From positions 20,586,001-20,646,000 of the forward strand of contig NC_079884.1 in NCBI RefSeq assembly GCF_029227915.1: DNA of 60,000 nucleotides, written 5' to 3'. The notes under the pieces were generated by a model. The model was given only the letters and a program-made list of their open reading frames with translations, did not search any database and was not told the DNA's origin. A program made the translations under genes and the position numbers. This DNA comes from Hydractinia symbiolongicarpus (taxonomy: Eukaryota > Cnidaria > Hydrozoa > Anthoathecata > Hydractiniidae). Positions 50,701 to 60,000 of the stretch are shown in pieces. The first letter of the stretch is position 1. The number at the start of each line of letters is the position of its first letter.

Positions 50701-52647
50701 TCTCTAGAAATTTTGTAGATTAATTTTTAACCGATAGGAAAGAGTTTATCAGTGTTTTGACAATTTGCCTTGACAATGATTTTTAGATAAATCATATATC
50801 CATATTTTATCGCAATGTGTTATTCCTTTTGATTACTTGCATTAAAGTACATAAAGATACACTTATTCAAAATACCTGTCAACTTGTATGGCAAGTCTTT
50901 ATTTTATCACAAAATTTTGTGAGAATCTTCTGAAATATAGATTTTTATGCGGGTTAGTGTTTTCTCCTACATTTATTTATTTATTAACAGGTTTGTCACA
51001 GTCAAAATCTGTACTGTCTTTTTTATGAACTTATACAAGTAGAGTGTAGCGTTAAAATATAATTTCTAACTTTCTGTTTTTACCAGACGCAAGAATTCGA
51101 CGCATTGGTATACACCCGCTCGAATCGTCATGGGCGGTGGCTTCAATACAAGGTAACAACGAGGTTTCCATGTGGGATTTGGAAACGTCGGCAAAAAGGC
51201 AAACACTTTGGGCAAGTCAGTACCCGCCCCTATCACAATCTCAGGTGAGGTTGGTTATGCCTTTCTCCAAGTGTGTAAAGGATGGTATTGATGTGTATCT
51301 TACTGTCATGAGAATATAATCGTCAGTACATACAGAAATGTCAATTTTTAAAGTGTAATACAACTTTTCATCTAAGAAAGGTTTCTGTATTCACTCGGCC
51401 AGATTCAAGCCGTTTTAAAAAGGCTTAAGTTATTTTATCGCTGGTGTCTTCATTATCATAATTACTTGTCGCATTTATGGTAAAATGTGCCACAAGAATT
51501 TTGCTCTTCAAAGTACATATAACTTTTTTATAACCGCTTTTTGGTTACAAGTTTATTGTTAATGTATATTTTCGTGGAATATTAAATGACTGTCAATTTT
51601 ATTTATCAGCATTTTCTTTAAAAGTTTCGTTTTTCTGCAAAGTTCTGACAAAAAAATTACGAGCTTCTAATTCAAACCTTTAATACTTTTCCATAGTCCT
51701 CGCGTGAAACTGTATTGGCTATGCATGCATCCCATAACGAGTCAAAGCCTTATTTTATAACAGCGGGAACAGATAAAAGAATCCGATTTTGGGATTTACG
51801 TGAACCGGAATGTTCATCCATTGTTGCTGGATCTGCAACGGATAATTTAGATCATGTTGCACTGAAGTACAAGTATGTTTTGGTTTTTTTTTAATCAGTA
51901 GCATCGACCCTTGTGGTTAGGTTTAATTGGCCAACGTGACGAAACTATACAGGCCCCCACTTCCATTTCCTTTTAACAAATGATTATTTTAACAAATGAA
52001 ATTCCAGCAGATATTTGGGGTTTAAATTTTCCTTTTACTCTAAATTTTTGCCTTTTTTATGCGATACTTTTTTGATTTTAAAACCGCAAAATATCGTCCG
52101 CAAAATTTTCCAATTCTAGTATCCACAATAATCTCTTTTGCAACCTATTTAGCGGATCACTCATCCGCATAAATAGGTTCCAGAAAAAATTTCTTAAAAA
52201 TATAATAATTTCAATGTTGCTGCTAGTCTGATTTTAACGATAATAAAATCCAGAGCAGATCGTATTTCCAGGAGCAGGATTTCAACCTGACAAAAATTCT
52301 CGAAGTTTGCGAAAGTTAATTCCTTAACGTATGGCCCGCGGTCAATTTTACATTTGGGTGAGGTGGACTTCCGCTCTTCAATCTAAGTGGTCAAAATCAA
52401 TCCACTGGGTAAAGCTATATTTAGACCTTTTTTTCTTAGTAATCGTTTAATCGATGGAACAGAAGTATTATATGAAACATACGAAAAACGTCGTTCAAAT
52501 TTGACGTACGACGAACGTCCACGACGTGGCGCCGACGAGCCTCCCACTGGGCACCATGATTGTATCACTGACATCGCAGTGACGAAACTTCCACAGACAT
52601 TTTTGATAAGTTGCTCAAAAGACGGTGTTGTTAAAGTATGGAAGTAG
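29680..52647 (+). CDS. PIK3R4: VPS15 / PIK3R4, regulatory subunit of class III PI3-kinase (complete, 30 exons)
   Basis: VPS15 holds VPS34 and Beclin-1 in the membrane-bound complexes that make phosphatidylinositol 3-phosphate for endosome traffic and autophagy. The model has 30 coding exons with GT-AG introns, all joining in frame, 4134 nt including stop, giving 1377 aa (human is close to 1360). The ATG at 29680 has a strong context (ACCATGG) and an in-frame TAA eight codons upstream. The N-terminus MGNQLTG supplies Gly2, the myristoylation site of the family. Order of domains: kinase-like (about 1-325), HEAT repeats (about 355-810), Gln-rich linker (about 811-990), WD40 propeller (about 990-1377). 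The C-terminus GVVKVWK matches the family ending. Exon coordinates are given under the part entries. No disruption was seen. Confidence 0.95.
30638..31217 (-). pseudogene. LINE 3' fragment inside VPS15 intron 2
   Basis: A 185-codon minus-strand open frame contains [34 protein letters not shown] and [13 protein letters not shown], the C-terminal conserved region after the reverse transcriptase in RTE/CR1-like LINEs. It ends in a tail with repeated ATGATAA-type motifs (about 30680-30710), typical of such elements. There is no RT core, so it is a 5'-truncated insertion, antisense to VPS15. The open frame is uninterrupted, so the copy may be fairly young. The C-terminal part (about 30638-30760) runs past the true end into the tail. 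Confidence 0.8.
35835..39846 (+). CDS. PIK3R4: VPS15 part 2: helical HEAT-repeat region (exons 9-17)
   Basis: Exons: 35835-35938, 36050-36102, 36190-36420, 36531-36677, 36775-37071, 38181-38315, 38890-39027, 39195-39286, 39676-39846. The family's best-conserved block is easy to see: [20 protein letters not shown] and the following [15 protein letters not shown]...FFDSIVG. Other HEAT-type helices include [14 protein letters not shown] and [15 protein letters not shown]. The donor after exon 12 is CAG|GTTGAA, weaker than the others but required by frame and family match. The HEAT solenoid links the kinase-like domain to the propeller and contacts VPS34 and Beclin-1 in known structures. Confidence 0.93.
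41227..42902 (+). CDS. PIK3R4: VPS15 part 3: Gln-rich linker (exons 18-21)
   Basis: Exons: 41227-41488, 41706-41792, 42076-42208, 42845-42902. Residues about 866-896 are dominated by Gln (about 20 of 30) with Pro, Leu and Ser, encoded by a mix of CAA and CAG. The flanking segment [26 protein letters not shown] corresponds to the family's GVIDLAALGITGRQ region, so the run lies in the disordered linker, not in a fold. Downstream [20 protein letters not shown] precedes the propeller. Exons 18-21 are less conserved than the rest; boundaries rely on frame and splice sites. Confidence 0.85.
42396..42563. repeat. Minisatellite, four 42-bp units, in VPS15 intron 20
   Basis: Four head-to-tail units beginning GCGGAAGATATTTTT lie at 42396, 42438, 42480 and 42522. 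They differ at only three or so positions. Because 42 is a multiple of three, one minus-strand frame stays open and reads as a 14-residue repeat. I treat that as incidental. Confidence 0.9.
44639..44755. repeat. Short inverted-repeat element in VPS15 intron 21
   Basis: The left end GAAATAAATTTTCGCGAGAA and the reverse complement of the right end (GAATATATTTTTGCGAGAAT) match at most of about 20 positions, enclosing some 80 bp. Similar TTTTCGCGA / TTCGCGAAAA fragments occur elsewhere (for example near 1790, 42610 and 54490), which suggests a common miniature DNA-transposon family. Confidence 0.45.
44937..52647 (+). CDS. PIK3R4: VPS15 part 4: WD40 propeller (exons 22-30)
   Basis: Exons: 44937-44996, 45980-46110, 46195-46279, 47276-47382, 47567-47677, 48680-48805, 51087-51244, 51697-51872, 52440-52647. 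The start [20 protein letters not shown] is the family's entry to the propeller. WD repeats are seen at [60 protein letters not shown] and [12 protein letters not shown]. In the known complex the propeller binds Beclin-1/UVRAG or ATG14. The stop is TAG at 52645-52647. A possible read-on past 51244 is rejected because the family continues with the next exon. Confidence 0.95.
48806..51086 (+). other. VPS15 intron 27
   Basis: The longest clean stretch without coding sequence in the 3' half of the gene. Apart from the 50-bp triple repeat at 49521-49670 I see only AT-rich sequence with poly-A and poly-T runs. Confidence 0.7.
49521..49670. repeat. Three 50-bp tandem units in VPS15 intron 27
   Basis: Units start TATGACATCATTTTATTACA at 49521, 49571 and 49621. 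The middle unit differs by two bases and the outer two are identical, indicating recent duplication. Each contains a TGACATCA core close to a CRE half-site. Confidence 0.92.
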
Positions 52648-53426
52648 TGAACGCTCTGGTATTAAACGCAGTGCTAACAGGCTAAGTGTGCCAGGTGTTA
52701 TTTCCGTAAAATTTCTTATCCGCAAAAATTAGGTAGTTTTGGTATTATCATTTCAGAAGGGTTTTAAAAAATCTTTGCAAACGGTTTAACTTTCTATAAT
52801 TCGAAGTCTCTATTAAGTCAAACGAATTTTTGGTATATATTTTCGAATAATTTTGTCTGACGTAATCTAATACCAACAGATTGGAACCTAGTTTGCCTCA
52901 ACATTTTACCTAATCATTACCTAATTAATAATTACATTTCTGTGTACCTTTTTTTTTTCTTGTAAACATTTTAAAAATAATGTACATATTTAGAAGATTT
53001 TGTAAAGCATTCAATTTAACTATATTCTTATGAATTAAATTAGATTTGAAAAACGTCCTTATCTAATATACGCCCAATATTTTCTTCACGCCGTCGATAT
53101 GATTGTGGAAAGAATTTCACGGAAATTATATTTTCACAGGATGGAGAGGGGGTGGAGAAGCTCATAGACTTTCTGTAAAATACTTGCGGAGAAAAATAAT
53201 TGGGGATACAAAGTATAAAATATAAGTAACAACATTCGAACTAATTTTTAGTTTAGAAAAATTAACATCGTTGAAACAAATTAAAAACTAAATATTTTCA
53301 GCCATTTTTCATTTTTTACCATGTAAACCAGTCTTGTCAGTATCAAAATACCTGGGTTAACAAATGGAAGCGGCCAATTATAAAAATCTTTGGGGAAATG
53401 GTGAATTTTCATGCTGGTGAGAACCT
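52648..53426. other. Convergent intergenic region between VPS15 and MSH4
   Basis: The 780 bp between two stop codons must hold both 3' untranslated regions. It is AT-rich. I did not find an unambiguous AATAAA for either gene; AATAAT near 52977 is a weak VPS15 candidate. Overlapping antisense 3' ends are possible. Confidence 0.6.
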
Positions 53427-56400
53427 CTAGTCTTCATTACCTCCTTGTATCTCATTCTCGTATTGTGTTTTTAATCCTTTTAAATAAAACCGAAGTGTTT
53501 CGTCATCGAGTCGAGAATTCTTGGCAGCTTGTAATAAACGTGTACCCAGCTTAAATGTAGCTTTTTCTCGCTTAGTCAATTTTAATGTTCCTTGATTTAC
53601 CTGAAGAAATAATAAGAGAGCTTAATTTTCAAGTTTTTTAGTAATATATTTAATGAAAGACAGATACCGAGCAGTTTGTCACATTTTTACCAAATAAGGC
53701 CGACTAACCAACCTTCCTTGCTTCTTTTATTTTTTCCACTGCTTCTCTTGCTGTTGTAAGCACCTCCTCCGGTAAATTTGTCATTTCTGCTAGCTCTAGA
53801 CCTGTTAATAGATTACACAAAGAATAGAAAATTTAACGGGAACATTAAAGTCTATCTGGGCACCGTTGCAGATTTGGACAACTGGTCATGGGGACTACTA
53901 CAGGGAAACTGTGGCGGCCGCCTGAGTTGTTGTTTTTTTATCAAGATCCTCAAATTAATTCATAAAGTCTGTAATTTGTACATTATAACTTGTGGTCTAA
54001 AGTTGTTTTGTCGATCTCCAATTAAATCACTGGGTGTATTTATTTAGCTCGTTTGACGCATTGTTTTAAAGATCAATAAGATACCGATGGCTTTTGTACG
54101 CCACACTTGGAACACAAATACTTCCAATTTTTCTGTGCAATAGATCTTTCGTAAAAGAATAGACTACGTCGGAATTGAACACGTGTACCCTACCACCCAT
54201 CCGTCAAAAGAAGGGATTCGTGTCAGGCTTTATCCTTGTTTTGTTGCTTAACACGTGTTTCTATGATCATCATAACTGTGACTGATGTATAACAGTTTCT
54301 CAAACATTTTGGTCTTAATGGAAACCAAACCTAAGCTATCAAGAGTTTAGATTAATTCAAGGAAAGGAATAGTGTTACCGTAATGTTTCTCCTCTGTTCT
54401 TCCTTTTACTAACACGTGACTGAATGATATTTTTTCTTTCGCTTCATCACGGTTGAATACTCTCTAAAATATAACCAGAATAGAATAGATTTTCGCAAGA
54501 ATTTAATTTCGCGACTTCACGAATTGAAATTTTGATTTTGTTTTAAGTTTTAATTTTTAATTTCTCTCATAAAATTTTTTTATTCTACACGTTTTTTTGA
54601 AGGAATACCAAATTTCTAACAAGGGCAGTCATTCTTCTTTTTTCTCTATTGTGGACCTATTGTTTTTAGCCCAAAATTACAACCTGGCATTTTTATACAG
54701 CATATTTTTATAAGCATAAAGAATAAGCGTGTAGCATAGTTTACGATAATTCACTAAATGATGGCTTTCCGTCATCCATCACCGTCAAAGTATATGTCAC
54801 AATCAGATTCACCAGGGAATCGTCATTCTCAGGACCTAGGTACGAAGTAACCGACTAATGAATTTTCATTTCTACAGCTAGCACAGAACATATTGTCTCG
54901 AATGGAAACAGTGACAATTAAACTATTTTGCGAGAGTGAATTTTAGCAAGATATCTTTTCTGTTACATGAATTAGCCAATTTAATTTTCCAAGATCAATC
55001 TTTTCTGCTCCATTTCCACCTTAATTAAGAACAGCAAGCTGAGGCCCTTACCTGAACTGCAAGATGGTAGCTGAAAAGAAACATAAAAATATTAATGTTG
55101 TCGGAGAAAAAACGTTGTTAGCTACAAAAAGCTGTGCTGGCAACACGATAACAATTATAAAATATAATATTTAATATACATTTAGTATTCAAAATGCCGC
55201 CTCGTGTTATTTGTGTTAATTTTCGCGCGCGAATTTCTAAATGTTAATAATTTTGGCTCACATTTCTTTTTCTTGCGCAACTGTGCCAAAAATTAGCACG
55301 CCTCAGGAAATATTTCGAAAAATAATCAAAACAGAGAGTGAAAGAGACTTTTACTTGTTACTCACTTCTCAACATTGGGATAAATATTTTCCAAGTCGCA
55401 TATTTCCATAAAATGGGTAGCAAAGAATGTGAACGTCTAAGATGGAGAGAGACAACAGTTACAAGGCATCAGTCTAAGATGGAGAGTGAAAACAGTTGCA
55501 AGATAAAGGTGACAGAAAAACGTTACTTTGTCAAAAAACATGTTTTTTAGTACTGGAGTGCGACCAAATCTAATGTTCGAGTGTACACCAATTCTGAGGC
55601 CGATAACATTGGGTGACAAATCCTTGCTCGAACGGGACAATAAAACCCAGTTTAATTTTTGAGTAGCTAAATAATTGTGCGGGCTAAGCTTATTTTTGCA
55701 ATAACATATGGCCTAGATAATATATATTTTAAGGTATATGTCACCTTTTTAGAGATAAGATATTCGCATATACTGTATGATATTCCAATACCTTCATCTA
55801 TTCCAGTACCTGCAGGTACAAAATAAAAAATCTAACAAGAAAAACAGCAACACCAGCAACTTTAAGCAAAATTAAAGAACACTTACCTCGACCTAACTCA
55901 TCCACTATCAAGAGCGAATTGTCACTGATATTCTGAAATAAAAGATTTTAGTCAAAATCTGCAAGAAATAAAATGCTACGCTATTTGTTAAGCAACTTAA
56001 TTTTTGACTTAGTACTACAGTAAATAAAACCATCAATTAAAAAAATATTTTGGAGACAGAAACCAACGTTCGTTTATCACCTACATCCAATATTACGTAT
56101 AACAAAGTTGCTTAGCATTCTTGTAAAATTTTAGTTGCTTAGAAACTGGTATAGTTTATAAAAAAATACGTGCACACTCTTTTGCATAGAAAGAAAAACT
56201 TACTTGGATAATATAATTCATTTCTTTCATCTATAGAAAAAAATAGTCATGGGTTATAAAATTTATGCAATATTTTTCATTCGAAGATAAGTAGTATTAA
56301 ACTAAAAGTCATCAAGAATTCTTCTGCTACTACATCTTAATATGAAGTTTATACCATCTCACATTTGGTTGAGTAGTGGTACACTTTCCTTTACAAACCT

Positions 56401-59400
56401 TCTTATAGAACTCAACCGCTTAACATTCCAGCACACACCTCTAACATAAATGTCGAACAATTCGTTTCTATGTCGTCATCACTTCCAATGCGAACAAAAA
56501 TTTGTTTCGCCAGTCGAAAAGAGGCATATTCAGCAGGTACAAACGACCCACACTGAGCCATTATCTGCAACAAAGCAATCTGACGCAGAAAAGTCGATTT
56601 GCCACTCTGCAAGAAGAATGATTGATGTTAACCACGTTTAAAATAATACATCTAGTGTGAAAATGAGAAATGTAAATCTGTTTTAAACGCAGACACGTCA
56701 CTGGCATTTTTTAGTCTACTAAAAAGTGTCAGCATCGTAATGTTTTCTGTATTAATTTAACGTTAGTGTTGTCTACAATGTTCTCTTACCATGTTAGGAC
56801 CAGTAATGACCATAAAGTTTGACACATCAGAAGCATACTAAAAAAAGGACTTCATAAAGAAAAGGATACTGTGATAATACAATTTAGGTGTGTCAGGTCA
56901 GACATTCAATTCAACATAACCAAGAATGTACACAGAGAAAGAGGAATCCTTTTAAAGCGATATTTTATAAGAAAACATTAGAACTGGCTAAGTCAAACAC
57001 TCAATTCAGAACAATATCAGATTGGTTATTGACATCAACAAAAGGGTCCAGTTGAATTTAAGCTATCGCTAGTGCACAACTGATCAGCTACAAAGCTGGA
57101 TTATATCGCCATGCTAGCCGCTAAGCAGAAAGAGGAATACTATTTTAAAGTCACTACCATGACTTTCCTCACTGGTGATTCAACCCTCAGCTTATCAACG
57201 TCAACTATGGATGATTAATAGAAAAAATATAAAAACTGTCTGACTACAATACAAGTGGAATATTATATGGACTCCTGAATGGTTTTGTTATTCAAATTTA
57301 TTAAATCAGGGAAATATATTAACTTTAAAAGAGACATACTGCATCATTGGGAACAGGCGGGCCACTTAAAAGCACCATTTTGTCAAGTATCGGATGACGT
57401 CCTTGTTTAACTGCCAGCGTATCTGTAAACTCTGGTCTAACTAAAAATATACAGGGTAAGACAGATAAAAAAAACTACAATAGACAAGATTACATATAAA
57501 TTAAAAAAAATTGTAAAAAGGTGGGAAAAAACGCAGCAGTACAAGCAATTTCTTTTTTCTTTTTACTTTTCCCTAATTTCTTTGACTCGTATACACAGAT
57601 TTTAAAAAGCAACTGATGTTAACTTGATATTAAGGAAAGAGATTGACCGCAAAATTTTTGGCATTAAATTTTTAGAAAAACTCTTAATTTTCTGCCACGT
57701 GAGTTGTATCTAGCTTGTATCCGTTAGACACGTACCTGAATCATTCACCTTCCGCGGTTGGCGGTACAAACTATTTTTGAAGGTATATCTTTGTTGTTTG
57801 GACTATATAATATTTTATACGAGACTATTTTTGAAAAATCCGCTAAATACTGCAAAAACTACTTCTCCCAGTAAAGTATTTTTCTACTCGGTATAGAATT
57901 AAAGCGTATCAATTGTCACACTTACCATAACTTGACAAAGTGGCAGCATTTGCAAAAGATACGATCATGTCAAGCACTGATACGCATTCGGCTAATTTGT
58001 ACAAGCAGCCAATCTTCTCTCTGATATTTTTCATCAATTCGCTTATAACGCTGCAAAATAAACTTTCAAGTTTAGACTATAGGAAAAATTAATCTTAGCG
58101 AATTTCTGTCAATTTTTGTCAAATTGGCAAAAAATATTGAAAAATTCGTTATCATGAAGAATTGGGATTTTTTCTATCTTTTGAAAAATGATCTACAACA
58201 CTTTTTGCGAACATAGACTCATCAAATCCTCATCAAATAAACTCACTTTTAGTAAAATAAAAAGGTTTGGACGAAGAATAAGAGAAATGTAAAGACGTAT
58301 AGTAAAATCTTACATATTCGAAAGAAAATAAATTTCTTCAAGTGATTCTTCCAATCTTGCTAAAATATAAACACATTAGATTCCCTGTTAAAATAGCAAA
58401 AAAAAAAAATTATTTTAAAATTTGTTGCGTATGAAATGACATCAACGTTTTATGTTTCTGTGCATAGAACTAAAGTAAATTCGTTTGGGTTAAAACCCTA
58501 TTTAGGCCGGTTTTTTCCAGGCTCTGAACAGCTAGGGGGACGCCTTCTTCTCAAAAGTAATGAAGCAGGCATCGTATTGCACATTGGAGGAGAATAAAGA
58601 AAAAAATCTTGGATGACGTCATCTAGTTTAAAATGATGTCATCATATATTTACGAACGCAACAGTTGACAGGACACAAAAGCAGGAAAAGGGCTGAAATA
58701 TGACTTTAGAAGTTATTTCTAAGAATATTTCAGTAAAAAAATTATTGGATTTCTTTCCGATCATCTGTTAACCGACGAGTCACGAAGACATAGACGTGAC
58801 GTCACACAAAACATTTTTCGAAGATCCTGAAGGCAACTAAAAATGATGAAAAGTCACCAATTTGAACCTGACTTGAATAGGGTTAAGACTCCTTTTGCTC
58901 GTGCAACGTATAGACTCCAATAACCTGTATATGATTTATGAACAGAAATGGAAAAATATTGCATGAATGAATTGTTAGGATAAAACGACAGCAAAATAAG
59001 ACATTAAATAAAAATATAAAGAAACTAAACTTACAATTTAACTTTATCTATAAAAAAAAGAAAACATTACCAACTCACGATGTTTTAAAATTGTTGAATT
59101 AATTTTTGCAGGTACGAATGATTTGAAATTGAAAAGCATTTCCGCGTATCAATAATGACGGGATTCATAAATGGCTGGATGATTAAAAAAACAAAGTAAT
59201 GAAACAATAGGTGAGTAAGAATATATTTAATTTCTGATTTGATCTGCTTTGCAATGAAACATATTCCAAACATACAGAAACATACCAGTTGTATTATTCA
59301 GTGTATAAATATTAAGTAGAATCTGCCAACTGACAAGCTGGTGTAATCACAGAAACCTACCAAATCCTCCGTGGTACAACTTATAATATTTTTCGTTGTC

Positions 59401-59542
59401 ACAACTTTGACCAGATTTGCTGGTAACTGTTTAGAAAGTCCCTCTTGACCCTTCGTATTGATTTGGATGTAAAAACCACGTGTTGTGTTATAGTTTGGAG
59501 TAAGTGGAAGACCTGACGATTCTGCCTCTTGTTTAATCATTT
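53427..59542 (-). CDS. MSH4: MSH4, meiotic MutS homologue (3' half, 15 exons, 5' part outside window)
   Basis: MSH4 pairs with MSH5 as a sliding clamp on meiotic recombination intermediates and promotes crossovers; it does not do mismatch repair. Exons in order of translation: 59361-59542, 59035-59047, 58314-58359, 57926-58050, 57340-57440, 56790-56837, 56439-56606, 56204-56230, 55887-55932, 55745-55809, 55366-55436, 55052-55070, 54379-54463, 53713-53801, 53427-53600. All join in frame to 418 aa plus stop, corresponding to roughly the last 45 percent of the protein (human is about 936 aa). [48 protein letters not shown] (Walker A), DELGRG (Walker B) and FFATHFMEI are in order. The more N-terminal exons were not found in 59543-60000 and should lie to the right. 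Confidence 0.93.
55052..55070 (-). CDS. MSH4: MSH4 micro-exon, 19 nt
   Basis: Between TTTTCAG and GTAAGG on the minus strand; completes the codon after VE and adds Tyr-His-Leu-Ala-Val-Gln, matching the family's VEN-MHFEVQ segment after the ATPase His switch. Needed for frame. Confidence 0.8.
55366..56837 (-). CDS. MSH4: MSH4 ATPase core exons
   Basis: Six exons encode the ABC-type ATPase. The Walker A P-loop is split by an intron: GPNM ends the exon at 56790 and [18 protein letters not shown] opens the next at 56606. Then come [20 protein letters not shown] and [15 protein letters not shown] (the MutS signature loop), the 27-nt exon MKEMNYIIQ (56204-56230), [11 protein letters not shown] (Walker B), [13 protein letters not shown], and [11 protein letters not shown] with the switch His. 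All expected nucleotide-binding residues are present, so the ATPase is predicted active. MSH4 rather than MSH2 or MSH5 is chosen on the QIMAQ-x-GS-x-VPAEY and IETN-x-STFM wording. Confidence 0.93.
59035..59047 (-). CDS. MSH4: MSH4 micro-exon, 13 nt
   Basis: Flanked by TTTTATAG upstream and GTAAGT downstream on the minus strand. It supplies Ile-Lys-Leu-Asn plus one base, bridging EDL (exon 59361-59542) and [11 protein letters not shown] (exon 58314-58359). The joined [17 protein letters not shown] follows the human pattern DLIKMNERCQESLREIY, as I remember it. Without it the frame breaks. Confidence 0.85.
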
Positions 59543-60000
59543 CTACAAGTATAAAAAAACAGAAACTGTATAAGTAAAATACGTGTCTTTTATAGTGCTA
59601 AACATTTCTGCGTGGTTTGTAATTTAATAATAGAGTTTTAAATATCTTGGCACCTCAAGAAGAATGAAAATAGTAGTAATCAAAACTGGTTAAATTAACA
59701 AAGACGAAAAGTGTGCTTACAGAAGGCAACAACGACACTAAGATTTTAAAAAAGGTTCATCTTGAAAAGAATTCTCTAAACCGTAAAATTCACACGTTGC
59801 TGATGATACATTTTAAATTTAAAGCTTTATATAATCAATTTTCGTGGATAGCTATATTCACGAGCAAATCTTTTGAATTACCCTCACGTTTCATCACCCG
59901 AATTTTTTTCCTTAAAAATGTTTGCCAATTCTTCAAAGCAGACAAGTTTCTGGTTTTTGACCAACTTAATGCTAAAATAAGAAACGTTAGAAACTAAACA
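59543..60000. other. Presumed MSH4 intron; no exon recognised
   Basis: Left of the acceptor at 59543-59544 the next upstream MSH4 exon should encode the segment before [11 protein letters not shown] could not recognise it in these 458 bp. A 94-codon plus-strand open frame here is AT-rich and unremarkable. Confidence 0.5.

Noticed and set aside
51245-51319. Read-through of VPS15 exon 28 to a stop at 51317
   Set aside because: The family match stops at 51244, where a GTGAGG donor occurs, and resumes in the exon at 51697.
57160-57220. Additional MSH4 exon before the Walker A exon
   Set aside because: Splice-like sites exist, but exons 57340-57440 and 56790-56837 join in phase and fit the family without it.
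1-60000. CRISPR arrays, bacterial operons, rRNA genes, LTR retrotransposons
   Set aside because: Looked for and not seen. The tandem repeats lack regular unique spacers, the genes are spliced, and no paired long terminal repeats or gag-pol frames were recognised.

Overview
This is eukaryotic, intron-rich, AT-rich animal DNA. Three host genes can be read exon by exon: an ETS-family transcription factor (minus strand, about 13.5-14.9 kb), a complete VPS15/PIK3R4 gene (plus strand, 29.68-52.65 kb, 30 coding exons, 1377 codons plus stop), and the 3' half of a MSH4 gene (minus strand, 53.43-59.54 kb, 15 exons). Short exons, GT-AG introns and dense DNA-transposon and LINE debris suit an early-branching invertebrate. 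A cnidarian, perhaps a hydrozoan, is my best guess, but no species marker is visible.

Layout. 1-13.1 kb: no gene recognised; AT-rich with a GC-richer foldback repeat at 8.18-8.46 kb. 13.1-15.0 kb: two-exon ETS gene with a palindromic CRE-type site upstream. 15.9-17.95 kb: decayed pogo/Tigger-type transposase with a C-terminal PHD finger. 18.5-29.5 kb: a nest of mobile elements. It holds two SINE-like copies in opposite orientation, two TA-target inverted-repeat elements sharing their termini, a Helitron-like element, a LINE split by one of the inverted-repeat elements, a second LINE fragment, an element with roughly 190-bp terminal inverted repeats, a tRNA-derived SINE, and a pair of oppositely oriented palindromic repeats. 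29.68-52.65 kb: VPS15, whose introns carry a LINE tail, two minisatellites and a short inverted-repeat element. 53.43-60 kb: MSH4, converging tail to tail on VPS15 and running off the right edge.

The host genes do not form a pathway. VPS15 is the regulatory pseudokinase-type subunit of class III PI3-kinase (endosome and autophagy traffic), MSH4 is a meiotic MutS homologue, and the ETS protein is a transcription factor. All exon models were made by joining splice sites that keep frame and match remembered family motifs; no alignment program was run. I found no convincing new biological system. The most useful second-look items are the MSH4 micro-exons (13, 19 and 27 nt), the TA-flanked element whose removal restores a LINE reading frame, the transposase-PHD architecture, and the unusual ETS recognition helix.
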